NCBI GenBank assembly: GCA_029216955.1
Contig: JANAVB010015600.1
Location: 27,767,352 to 27,831,351 of the forward strand
Reading direction: 5' to 3'
DNA: 64,000 nucleotides
Source: Iris pallida
Lineage: Eukaryota; Streptophyta; Magnoliopsida; Asparagales; Iridaceae
This document shows, piece by piece, positions 31,636 through 42,659 of this stretch (position 1 is its first letter; each line of letters begins with the position of its first letter). The notes beneath the pieces are model-generated. The model was not told the DNA's origin, did no database searches, and saw only the letters and a program-made list of their open reading frames with translations. The position numbers and the translations under genes are program-made.

Positions 31636-33789
31636 ATTTGTCACGCCTCGACCCGGAAAATCGTTTCGTCCTCGCATCGATTTATTCGAATCATCGTCCT
31701 CGCTGGGGTGTGATGCCGTACGAGTCTGAGTTGCACTCGTACAAGGCAAGATGACAAGTTCTCAAATGGTTATCTTTGATTTGGTATTAGCAACGAACAA
31801 AAACAGAGTATACGAAACAATTCTCTTTATTGATACATGAACGAAGATTACAAAGGCTTTCAATAGCCCAACAACATATGCCAGATTGGCTATAACACTC
31901 AGGTTCTCTCTTGCCCACAAAGGATTTCACCGTTCCATACATCATGTCTTCTATATCTCGGCCGCATCAATCCTGTTGCATGTCCGAGCTTCAATGCGGT
32001 CGCACGCCTCAATACACTTTGGCATTTCCAAGCCTCAACGCGTTCAAGCGAAGCTCCGCCGCGAGCAGACCAATCCCTGAACCTGCTATCAAACTAGTGG
32101 GGGATTAGTACTTTTGTCCTCGCTGTACTGATCAAAGACCCACTTAACAAACTGACATTTAGTATTTTATTGAATCATGCAAACATACAATTTAGTTATC
32201 TTTCTATGTTCTCCTTAGGATCAGTTCATGGCATATTCGAAGACTGTAAAACATGTTATCATGGCAAGCATGTTATTCGATTCGCATAAGTAAACAGGCA
32301 ACCAATAGCAATCCCGTGTTGTTTCGTGACTTCTTACCAACATCGACGTACTCGTCCTTGTACCGACGCAAGGTGAATACGCCTATCAGCTTTCCCTGTC
32401 AAGTTATAAGTGCTCTCTACGCAGGATCTATATGTGCCGGATATGTGTGTACCTTGCACTTTCGACCCAGGATCTATCTGTGCAGGATATAGGTATACCT
32501 TGCACTTTCAACCCATCATTCCTTATCCATACGAGGGTCACTAGCTTTCCGGGCTAGAATGGACTTATATTTCTCAAATCGAATATGTAAGAGGATGATC
32601 ACTCTGTACGGTTGCTAACCCAAACAGTCAGAGGACCCCCGAATTACTCAAGTGACTTATCACATCAATAGCAGGTCGCAAACCGTTTTAATGAAGTGCA
32701 CCAACAATACCGATATCCCGCAGTCCCTCCTAGGTCGAACGGTCCCAGCGTCCTGGCGAACCATGTTCGAGGGAAGAAAACACCCGTGCACGGGCAATAT
32801 ATCTTTAAGTCCATTTGACCATGCAACGCATCTTATCTTTCATACAACCAAGCAAGTTCGCCTATCTCTATTTCAATTGGCACAACGTCCCAATGTTCTC
32901 AACGAACGCCCCAAAGGCCATGAACATTTCGAAGGCACCATGCCGCACCGACAGTTATGTCACATCCGTGCCATAACTGTTCTCCTTGTCGCAACGACGC
33001 CATCTTTTGTAAGTCTCGTCTTGCTGCGCATACTTTGATATAGTTATTCGTCTTTTCTTGCATTGTGCATTCGAGGCACGCCTCAAAGTCGTATTTCTAT
33101 ATTCTACGCCTTAGTGTTCAATGCGTTAGACTTATGTTCCTTCCGACTCGTGCAATTGAGGCACGTCTCGATAGGGTATTCAATGTTCTATAGCTCGTAC
33201 ACTGAGGCACTCGTGCCGATAGTCTTTCAATGTTCTTAGCATATACTAACACGTGCACAGGACACGAATGACTTGTGCACTAAGGCACTCGTCGATACAG
33301 TTATCCCATGTTCTTATGGCTTGCGCACCAAGACGCTCGCCCTTGCGATATTCAAATGTTCCATAGCGACTCGTACATTTGATGCTCGATTCATTTCAAT
33401 TGTTCTATCTAGTGTTCGACACACACTATGTTTATCTCTCTATCGAGCCACGTCCGTGGACTCGATAGGTCAACTTAGCATACAATGATATATTTTACTT
33501 AGACATGAAGGAGTAGGAAAGAAAAGTCAATGTCCCCCCACCTTGAGTCGATACGCCTTGTTGTTTCGCCGAGCCGATGCGGCTCGATTTCATAACTTCA
33601 TTGCACGGCCAACTCTCCTGACTTAGCCATTCGAGCTAGGGGTGAGTATTCGGTTCCAACCGAACTGAATAACCGAAAACCGAATTGGACCGAAACCGAA
33701 TAAGCAAAACCGAAACCAAAGCGAACCGAATTAAATCGGTTTGGTTTTCGATTTATTCGGTTTTTGGGTTTATTTGTGTTTTTTTTGTT

Positions 33790-33856
<67 letters not shown>

Positions 33857-33863
33857 TAATTAT

Positions 33864-33907
<44 letters not shown>

Positions 33908-33932
33908 ATATACCTATAATTAATATCTATAC
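33790..33932. repeat. (TA)n tract with an inverted pair in F
   Basis: Long TA arrays frame TATTAATTATAGGTATATA and its complement TATACCTATAATTAATA, giving a potential cruciform. Confidence 0.85.
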
Positions 33933-33934
33933 CG

Positions 33935-34480
33935 GCACACTTTTCCTCTGAGTTCTGATTACGAGTTCGTCTGGTGTAAAGGTCTGGCCAGGAAGATGTA
34001 GTTGTGTGTTTACAAGCTTCTTCTGGGTCGCCTCTTGACGAGGGATCGCCTGAGTTCTTTTGGAGTGCCAGTGCCGGACTCCAAATGTGTGCTTTGCTGT
34101 TTGGAGCCTGAGTCTATTAAACATATCTTTTTCGAGTGCACTCTGGCATGGCAGATATGGTCGGAGCAGAGTCGGGTATTGGGAGTGTACACCTCTGGTA
34201 AGTACATTAGGGATATCATCCCGGTGATACGAGATAGCAGGGGTCGAGGTCAGGACTGGTTACGTACAGCCAGAGTCCGTCTGACGGCTTCGGTTTGGCA
34301 TGTTTGGCGGGAGCGAAACCGCCGGATCTTTGAGGGACTAGTCACACCTCCGGTTGGCATTCTCCATAACATTGAGTTTGATGTGAACGCTATGGAGAAT
34401 GGTTGAGTGTTGAGTGGGAGTCCCACTCAGATTGTATGTTGTATAATTATGGCTTTTCATTTGGAATAAAATTTACCTTT
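33935..34480 (+). pseudogene. zf-RVT fragment of a non-LTR retrotransposon inside F
   Basis: The + strand frame from about 33953 gives SDYEFVWCKGLARKM, then a TAG, then LCVYKLLLGRLLTRDRLSSF, KCVLCCLEPESIKHIFFEC and WHVWRERNRRIFEG. This is the zinc-binding domain found at the C-terminus of plant LINE/RTE-like reverse transcriptases, with CxxC...HxxxxC ligands visible. The frame is open for 134 codons and ends ENG-stop at 34404. It is flanked by TA microsatellites on both sides, so it could be a LINE 3' end inserted into the microsatellite or cargo acquired by F. The TAG replaces an expected Trp. Confidence 0.75.
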
Positions 34481-34482
34481 TT

Positions 34483-34483
34483 C

Positions 34484-34520
<37 letters not shown>
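34483..34520. repeat. Second TA microsatellite in F
   Basis: About 18 AT units directly after the LINE-derived fragment. Confidence 0.85.
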
Positions 34521-34522
<2 letters not shown>

Positions 34523-35147
34523 AATTTTCTTATTCGGTTTTCGGTTTTGGACAGAAACCGAAACCCAAAACCGAAATCGAAACCGAATAAAAAAAATTAG
34601 TATTTTCAAAACTGAAACCGAACCGATTTTTTTTAAAACCGAACCGAATCTTTTATTCGGTTCGGTTCGGTTCGGTTTTCAGTTCAAAACCGAATAATGC
34701 TCACCCCTAATTCGAGCACTTCGTGCTTCATTGAATTATACGTTCGATTTGGCTTACCGTGCCAACGCCTTAGTGCATCGCAAGGCGACGATTGGTTTCG
34801 CGGACCCCTTTCTGAATAAGGCAAAATGTCGACCTCTAATATTTCAGCGTAAACGTATAGCCTGCACACGAAATCAACTAAAATCAATACTTATTCGAAT
34901 CGGTCAATTGCCTTGCGTCGATTCGATTTCTTAGAATCTTCGAACCGACTCACTGCTTTCCCTCGGGCCAACTTAACACTTGCATCGATCTTACTCGATG
35001 CGTTCCTCGGGTCAATATAACTATCCGACTCGATGCATCCTCTCGGGACAACGTAACTCTTTGTATCGATATGTAATCGGGTCAACGCGACTCTTCGAGT
35101 CAACGACTCAGCATAATACACCGTACGGAGCGGGGCATTACATCCAA

Positions 35148-35201
35148 CCCTTTAGCTTTTATTTACTAATATTTGTTATTGTTTTCTTGATTGCAACAAC
35201 A
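35148..35201 (+). repeat. Element A 3' LTR, terminal piece
   Basis: CCTTTAGCTTTTATTTACTA through TTGATTGCAACAACA matches 2857-2906, the end of the 5' LTR. It is separated from the main piece by element D and its target duplication. Confidence 0.85.
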
Positions 35202-35952
35202 TGACCCACCTTCTCTTGAATGGGTAAACGTGGTTACTCGCCTTCTCTTGAGTTGATAAAGCCTATGACTCACCTTTTCTTATAATGGAGAGGGGGAGGA
35301 AGAGAAACTTAACAAAAGCACAAGTACTTTCTTTTTCCCCTAATTATTTTTCCTTGAAGAAAGAAGCGAGATAAGGGGAAGTGTGGACAAGTTGGATATG
35401 CCTTGTTCTAGGCGTTCTAGGAGCAACACCCCTTCCATAGAACAATTGGAGGATTATGAGAGCCTCCCATTCCAACTTGGGTCCTAGGTTGGTGTTTCAA
35501 AGCACTAGGGTGAGTAGATAAATTCACCCGGTCTTCCGAAATTATTCACTTCTCGTCCTCGAGTTGCTTCTCAAAGTTGGTGTTTGATATATGGAAAGTG
35601 ATAGATAATATTAGATAATATTTCTATTGTTAAGTAAAGTTGGGGTTGACATGATGATGTTATGGCATATGTCAGTGACTATGGATTTATGGATTTAATG
35701 AATGAAATGCATCATCTACCAATAAGCCTTAAATCATATGAATTGTGCAAACTAGATGGGACTAGGCAGATTTAACTATGTTCTCTATTAGGATATAATA
35801 TTTTATGTTAAGTTAATATTTGATATTGAATTGTTTAAATATTTTCATTTGGAATGCTACTACTGTTGAATTTGTTCCCAGCACCTCTTTTTTCATTGGT
35901 TTTAAGAATTGATTTCCCACCATTTTTAAATTTACCCTTTTGTATTCTTAAG
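35202..35952 (+). other. Non-coding sequence upstream of the first PYROXD2 exon seen
   Basis: AT-rich with no recognisable exon or repeat. It would be intron if the gene's upstream exons exist to the left of the retroelement cluster. Confidence 0.5.
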
Positions 35953-38900
35953 CATGGAAGAGATTGATTTGGCCTACAAAGATTCTTTAAATGGTGTACC
36001 ATCAAGGAGACCTATTATTGAAATGACAATTCCCTCTGTCTTGGACACGACCATTTCTCCACCAGGTATGAATTTCTGATGCCTACTTCTTTCATAGTGG
36101 ATAGATTCTTTTGTGGACCCGGGAGTATCAAACTATCAAGAAGACATAGTTGGATCTCCATGAGACTCAGATTTTTTTTATCCATCCTTTATTTTAAAGT
36201 TTAGTTTATACTGCCTTGGAATTTGGTGAAAGATGAAATGCTTAAAGGCACCTATCAATTCTATAAACCCCAAGATTCTGTTTCACATAGAGCAGAGGGA
36301 TGTGTTTATCTTGAAGCCTGATATCCTTTTCTGAACTTATATGCTTGCAGTTTAAAGCTTGATAGTTTGTAGTCCTTTACTTTATGAGCTACTGTTTCGT
36401 AAGAGTTTTTCAATGAAGTGAAAAAAAACATTATCTGTGGCATTATTCGTTTGTCTGGGTGGGTTGGGAGGGATGGATTCTGAAAATGCTAATTTTCACT
36501 TAAATACCCTTAATTATCGTACTTTTGCAAGACATTTAAATACCCGATCTATGACAATTTTGCACCTCGATACCCTCTGTTAGCCTTCCGTCCCATTTGA
36601 CAGTCACGCGTACATGTGATAACAATGGACCTTTTTGCCCCCGACAGTAAGGGAAATTAAATTTTGGGTAAAACGAATTACTTTTTCCACTTCTTGCATA
36701 TGTTAGAGACGACAACTGTTGGGGTTTATTGAAATTATTCTCTAGAAAATGGTCCCACATCTATGTGGTAAACCCTAAGTGTGTATTTCAATATAAGATT
36801 TTTCTTTTATTGACTTGTACACATTGAGAGTGGTAGCCCATGTGGTTGGTATGGTGGAATGTTTTACTAGAGGGCAATGTTCAAATCCTCCGAGAAACAT
36901 TTGTTTTTGTCACTCCTTTTTTTGGAAATTTTTGCATAGAAGCTAGGTCCCATAGGGGCCTAGCGACTCGGACTCGGGCTCGGGGCCGGACGAAGGGCCC
37001 AAAGTGGTGCTTTGATGATGGACTTACACTTTGCATGTTCGCATTAGGTGCGAGATGGTGCGTCATTGCCCTCACTCCAGCGTCGGTTTCGCGCGTTCAA
37101 CACGGTTCCGCACGGATCTGCTCTGTTTAGAGTCGGGTTCCGCATGAGTGCGCTCATGCGGAAGCTGCAGTTCTGCGTGGCCTATGTGCGCACGGAAGCT
37201 GCAGTTACGCGCGGCCTATGTGCACGTGGAAATTGCAGTTCTGCGTGACTAGGATTCACGCAAAAATTGTAGTTTCGTGCGATTGTTTTAGCGTGGGGTT
37301 TCGGCTTTGTAACTGTCTACTTCGTGAGAGTTACTGTTGTAACCGCACGCATTATTGGGAGTTATTTTCCGGATTAACTTCCCATTATGGACGGTTATGC
37401 CAGGGGGCTTGACTCTTCTATATATTCTCTCGTTTTTGCCTTAGGCAATACACAAGGGAATATATGCGCTACGAGAGGAGAGTTGACAACAACCGGAAGC
37501 AATGAAGTTCTGCCCGAGAGTACAAGTGCTATCCAGGCTTCCGAGGGTGACAAATGAGCGTTCCAAAAGTTCAACACCGTGAATTTGCTGGTTCTTGGAA
37601 GCATATCAAAGGAATAAGTTCGAATCTTGTTTTGAGCAGCGCTGATCGTCATCACCCCAGCAAGCTGTTTTTTTCAAACAACTTCATTTCTGATTTCTTG
37701 TTGTAGCAACTTGGTTGTGTAGTTGTTTCTAAGTTTCTATTTCCAAGCAAAATCAGTTTGTAATATTTCTGTTTTTCTGTGTTGTTGTAAACAAGAAGTT
37801 GTAATTTGCATTTTACAAACTTCTGTTCGTTTGAAACAAAGGCCAAAGTCTTCTCCAACTATGATGGGCCAAAGGCACACTGACACTGCTCAGGCAAGGA
37901 GGGGTGAGTCGCGGTGGAGTTCTATCACAGCCAACAAGAGAGTATGTCACCGCCAATCCAGTAGGTAAGAAGGGCATACGGGGTGGGAATGGGTGCCATA
38001 GAGAGATTAGGATTTGTCAGAGGTTGCCGATGGAATTTGGACATGATTGAAATTCGTTTGAAGGATTAATGATGATTATTGCAGAATTAGAGAAGAAAGC
38101 GTGCTTTATTGATGAGATGATTAAAGGAGGAATTTTGCACATTGATCCCATGGAAACTCCTGCTCTTTCTAATGCCTCCAACATTCTGACTTGATAAGAG
38201 GTTAGCTTAGCTTCGTGTAGGCTTATTATAATTTAGAATAGCAAATTAGGCTCATTCACATGAGAACACTCTTGCAACTCCATGTACCTCCCCTTGTATC
38301 TGATGAAATGCCATCGTAATGTTACTGATGGTCCTTATCACCATGTTCATGTCAAGAGTTGAAATAGTGGAGTGTCCTTGGTGTTTGTTGAAACACCTCC
38401 TTTATTCAGACTGGGACCCCAAGGAGTTCTTGGTCGTCCAAATTGGACTCTTAACAGTGGGTTGCAGCCAGTAAGCGGATGTGGACCAGCAAGGGTTTGG
38501 TCGCAATAAAAGGGCCTGGGGTGCAGCGGTGGGGAGCAAGAGCAAGGGTTATGGTTAGGGACTAGGAGGAAGATCCGTCATAGGGGCAGAATTCTACTGT
38601 CACACTAACAGTTGAATGGTAGTTCAAGGTGTTAATGTGAAATAACAAAGTTCAAGATACTTACGTGCCTATAAAACCAATCCAGGGTATTTAAGTGCAA
38701 AAATGTGATAGTTCAGGGTATTTAAATGCAAACTAGCCTTCTGAAAATCTTAATTGTGCTTATTGATTTTGACGGAGAATCTATTTTAGCATATGATGTG
38801 GTGATCCTCATCATATCGAACATGTAGCAAATAATGGGAAAAAAAAGAAAATATGATGCGAGGGTTGAACTGTGTTTAGAACCTCTGTGCAGTAATGAAG

Positions 38901-40573
38901 TTCCTTTATGATATCTAGGTCACTTGTGCTTTCTGTTTGCAAAGTTAATGCCATTTCTTGGAGCAAATAATGGAAAAAAAAGAAAATATGATATTAGGGT
39001 TGAACTGCGTTTAGAACCTCCGTGCAGTAATGGAGTTCCTTTGTAATATCTAGGTCACTTCTGCTTTCTGTTTGCAAAATTAATGCCATTTCTTGGAATT
39101 TAATTTGTTGATAATTGTCATGCTATCAAAATGTAATTGAATGAACATGACATCTTTCTTCTTGTAGGTCAGCATGTTATAAATCTTTTTATCCAATATA
39201 CACCTTATAAACTTTCGGAAGGGACCTGGGAAGACTCTAATATCAGGGTGAGTTGTATATTATTTTCCTATTTTATATTTTGTGACTAAATTGATATGCA
39301 AATTACTGAAACTGAGACTAGAGTGCAATTTCCTAGCCTACGTACTTTTTGAGGCTTTCTTGTACTGTTACACAGCCTTGCACTTCAAAAGCCTCACATT
39401 TGTTACTTGGTTAAATTAGTGCGTATGTGGGTCCAAAAACAAAGCATGTGTTTTATAAGGAAAAAATCTAACTGATGGTCTGCTGGATAATGAAAATTTT
39501 TCAGCTATTGGCATGCTGGTAAGTTAATTTGAAGAACATAGAACGATTATGATAACACCAGAGATTTTGATTTTTCAGGAATCCTTTGCTCAGAGATGTT
39601 TTGCCTTGATTGATGAATATGCACCAGGTTTCAGCTCTTCAGTTATCGGCTATGACATGTTGACACCACCTGACCTCGAAAAGGAGTTTGGTCTTACTGG
39701 TAAACCGCACTAAATATCAATTCACCTCTATTTCAGATTGTGCATGGAACTGTAATAACATTTCTTGTTGTTAGGTTGAATCATCTTTTCAATTTCTAAC
39801 ATTACAATCTTTGTGGACTCTACATATCAGCACATGTCTATTAGATTATAGGGAATTTGTTTTTAAACATTTTATGAGATAATTATGCTTTTCTACTTTT
39901 GCGTATGAAACTTGGTAATTGGAATTTTTGGCGGACTCACAATTTCTCCAAGCAATTAGGAAACCTTTTCATTGGAGTTATCTGTGGACTTACAATTCTC
40001 GAAGCATTGCAATCAGCACGCTATGATAATAATGATCACCTTTGCACTGGGGATTAAAAGTCTAAATTAAAATCCACTAGTTTATAGGTGTTTGCTGTCT
40101 TACACGTGAAATAAAACCTTTTCAGGTGGGAATATCTTCCATGGTGCGATGAACTTGGATTCCCTCTTCTTGATGCGGCCAGTCAAGGGATGGTATGGTT
40201 GAGGATGTTATGATAATTTATACCGAAATAGTAAAAACAGTGCTATATGTACTGCTATGGTTTTCTTTTTTATTCGTTGCACGTGCATTTTGTTAAGACA
40301 TTTATTCTCTACGGCTTATTTCCTTGGGCTTATCAATCTTAGCTTCTTTGTGGTGATGATTATAAATTTAGTTTCGGTCAACTCAAAGTCAGCGTGTGTG
40401 TAGTTCAACTCAAAAGGAAGTACCATCCATGCAGGTCGAACTATAGAACCCCACTGAAAGGGTTGTATCTGTGCGGGAGTGGAGCACATCCTGGAGGCGG
40501 CGTGATGGGTGCTCCGGGGCGTAATGCTGCCTCCGTGGTTCTTCAGGACATTCGAAAGTCGACAACTACCTGA
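35953..40573 (+). CDS. PYROXD2-like FAD/NAD(P)-binding oxidoreductase, 3' exons only
   Basis: Five exons with GT/AG borders and consistent phase encode the last 172 residues: 35953-36065 ([20 protein letters not shown]), 39168-39247 ([20 protein letters not shown]), 39579-39699 ([20 protein letters not shown]), 40126-40192 ([20 protein letters not shown]) and 40435-40573 ([20 protein letters not shown], then [11 protein letters not shown], then TGA). The GxHPGGGVxGxxGRNAA end is the conserved C-terminal FAD-binding motif of the PYROXD2/carotenoid-desaturase-like flavoprotein family. Family members are about 550-580 residues, so roughly 400 N-terminal residues, including the Rossmann GxGxxG motif, are missing here. 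They may lie beyond the window, with A in an intron, or be lost. Human PYROXD2 is mitochondrial; the plant role is not established. Confidence 0.88.
36488..38738. mobile_element. Mutator-like element in the first PYROXD2 intron seen
   Basis: The left end GCTAATTTTCACTTAAATACCC and the right end, read as complement, GCTAGTTTGCATTTAAATAC pair over at least 60 imperfect bases, with internal repeats of TTTAAATACCC. It is flanked by a 10-bp duplication TTCTGAAAAT (36478-36487, 38739-38748), the 9-11-bp size expected for Mutator. No transposase was seen. A copia-type LTR lies inside. Confidence 0.75.
36717..37793 (+). repeat. Copia-type LTR nested in the MULE (end approximate)
   Basis: Starts TGTTGGGGTTT. 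Its layout parallels element C's LTR: GTCCCACAT, then AGCTAGGTCCCATAGGGGCC, TAGCGACTCGGACTCGGGC, and repeated GCGCAC/GCAGTT-rich words. It lacks an adjacent PBS or coding sequence, so a solo LTR or fragment is likely. I could not find a convincing target duplication, and the right end near 37793 (TTGTAAACA) is a guess. Confidence 0.55.
38825..39099 (+). repeat. 137-bp tandem duplication in the PYROXD2 intron
   Basis: Two copies (about 38827-38962 and 38963-39099) share AGCAAATAATGG, GGTTGAACTG.GTTTAGAAC and TTAATGCCATTTCTTGGA, ending about 70 bp before the exon's acceptor. Confidence 0.88.
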
Positions 40574-42659
40574 GAAGAATCTTATTTATTTCCAATCGTT
40601 GGTATGAAGCCTAATACAAGTTCTATATACCAATAAACTTACGATCACACCTGGTTGACGATTGGCATTGCTACATGTTTAGGTTTCCTTCTGATTCTGC
40701 TGAACCGAATGCCAGATTCTGCGGTACACCGCACATAAGTTTCGAGATCCCAAGTTTGAGGAATGCTGGTGGTGGATGACTTGATGAACGAAGTTATCCT
40801 TGTTCAGACTCCAAAGCAGCGTAGAAACTTCTGAACCCATTTCTGAAAGATGTGGCTCCTGTGGTTCTCTTGTTATGTAGTGGGAATGACTGCTAAAATT
40901 TCAATCACTCGAGTGTAAGATGGTGCACATTTGCATACTTATGCATTTCTTGTTATTGACTCTGTTTGCCCATTAATTTTCATCTAAGCATCCCTGTGAA
41001 TGAAGTCAATAATCCCAGATGAGAAAATGGTGATGTTGTTTTCTTACAAACATCTCATTTTTTTAATCTGAGGACTGGGATTGAGTTCATATTTTTCTCA
41101 GAATTTCCTTTTAGGTTACACTTCTCTAGGTGTTTGAATATACTGCAGTATATATTTAGCTCCATTTGAGGAGATTGCACACATCCGTAGTCTGCAGAAT
41201 AAGTGCAGAAGAATTCCGGTTGCTATATGGTCAACTTTACAGGGTTTGTTGTGATAATTATGCTTATAATAATAATGGGAGAGAATAATTTTGTTAATTT
41301 ATGTTATTAAATAATTATGTAATTATCTCATGTTCTTATTTATTGCATCTCCTCCTGCCTATGAATAGCCACCACCTGTAAACATTCCACGATCAATTGA
41401 ATCAGTTTGTTTTTCTTCTGGTCGCTGATTTTTTTTGGGGAGACATTATAACAATATATATTTTATATTTTATGGGTTTGGTTGACTATTATAAGTAAAC
41501 TATGATCAGCTGAACTTAAGTGAGCCTTGTGGTTACCGAAAAGAGGCATATTTTTATCTGAATGGCAGAAGATTAGTGGATCGAGCCAAGGGCCGTATTA
41601 ATGCACCGTCTTAATGTCGGACATCTCCAAAAGAGAAAAAGAGAGTAAACTGTGATCATATAATTTAATTATGAAGACCTGCAAAGCCCAAAGGCCCGGA
41701 TTAGGACCAAGGTCTTGCAAGAACAGGTCTGTATCAATGCTCCTGGTCCGAAAAATATATGGGCAGGTTTGGAAATTGCTGGTCTAACCTGCCCTACCCG
41801 ACCCATTGTCATCTTTACTATACTACCAACACTTTAGGGGCAGTTTGGTAGACAGATTTCAGCATTGTCTGAAATTTCATATTTCGTGGAATTTAATTCT
41901 CGTACTTCAACGATGTCAGATTTTAGATTTTGAAATTTTAGACAAACTCTAAAAGTGGTGCTCTCAAAACTTAATGTTCATATACAATAATTTTTTTCAT
42001 GGATGATAATACAATAATGTTATCAACACAAAATTCAATAAATAAATAAAAATATGATATCCAGAATAATATAAACCATAATGAAATACTAATAACATAT
42101 AAAAATGATGTTAGACAAATAAAAAAAATGTTTGGGATAGTTCAACCCTTAGGCCGCTTTCTCAAAGACATTACATAGTGACTTAAATATTATTCGTCCC
42201 ATAATTTTTCTTTAATTTGACTAACTGGCTTGTCTTTTGGTATTTTAGTATATGACATTTAGATATTCCGGCTAAAAGAATTAAAATGAGTCTAGCCGAC
42301 TTTTGTTGAGAATTAAGCTTACATACATTAGATATAATATACAAAATTGTGTCCTATAAAATTTTGGAACTGAGCCAATCGTCTCAAGGACCTCATATCA
42401 AGTCCGGGTCTATACTTCAAATCCACGGGTATTAATTTTTTTATCATGTTTGATATAATACTTAGTATTACTATAAATACATAATTCTCGTGTCTATTAT
42501 AAGTAAATTATAATAAATATTTTTTTGTATATATTTTAAAATTGTTCATGTCTCATAAATTATATTATAATAATGTAAATTTGGGTCTACTTGAGTCGTG
42601 TCGAGTAACACTTGTATAAAGACTTGTATAGAGTTTTGGTCGTGTTAGAAGAGTTAGGG

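Larger units (their letters stand above)
28301..31638 (-). other. Non-coding interior of element D
   Basis: 3.3 kb without any convincing coding frame, bounded by the PBS (31624-31635) and the TTCGAGGACGAACC motif (about 28320). It contains two tandem arrays listed separately. It presumably supplies packaging and priming signals used in trans by a related autonomous element. Confidence 0.75.
33637..34709 (+). mobile_element. Element F: non-autonomous hAT transposon (1073 bp)
   Basis: Terminal inverted repeats TAGGGGTGAG(T/C)ATTCGGTT and complement, and an exact 8-bp duplication ATTCGAGC (33629-33636, 34710-34717), the hAT hallmark. The empty site is visible in D's left LTR (about 27857). Sub-terminal regions are full of AACCGAA/TTCGGTT words. 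It has no transposase. Confidence 0.92.
21555..35142 (-). mobile_element. Element D: LARD-like retrotransposon with 2.4-kb LTRs and non-coding interior
   Basis: TSD TCCAA (21550-21554 and 35143-35147). Left LTR 21555-28300, internal 28301-31638, right LTR 31639-35142. Removing the nested insertions E (4306 bp plus 5) and F (1073 bp plus 8) gives LTRs of about 2435 and 2423 bp, which agree. The minus-strand PBS sits next to the right LTR, so transcription runs right to left. On the minus strand, just before the left LTR, is TTCGAGGACGAACC, a motif common upstream of the 3' LTR in plant Ty3/gypsy elements. The 3.3-kb interior has no gag or pol, which is the definition of a LARD. Confidence 0.88.
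31639..35142 (-). repeat. Element D 5' LTR, split by hAT element F
   Basis: Begins TGTCACGCCTCGACCC and ends GGGGCATTACA. It is near-identical to the left LTR outside the insertions. Confidence 0.9.
1399..35201 (+). mobile_element. Element A: old, decayed Ty1/copia retrotransposon hosting several nested insertions
   Basis: On the + strand the order is 5' LTR pieces (1399-1569, about 2171-2906), a degenerate PBS (2907), gag (2952-4240), pol (4241-6104 and 17871-19150), and 3' LTR (from about 19316 to 35201). The two LTRs are recognisably homologous but heavily diverged, so this is the oldest layer. Its reading frames carry many stops and frameshifts. Protein remnants match element C's gag and pol throughout, so both belong to the same copia lineage. 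The start of the 5' LTR lies to the left of element G or outside the window. Confidence 0.8.

Noticed and set aside
37486..37490. ACAAC as the target duplication closing the nested LTR at 36717.
   Set aside because: LTR-like sequence continues past this point (GAGCGTTCCAAAAGTTC resembles A's LTR), so it is an internal coincidence.
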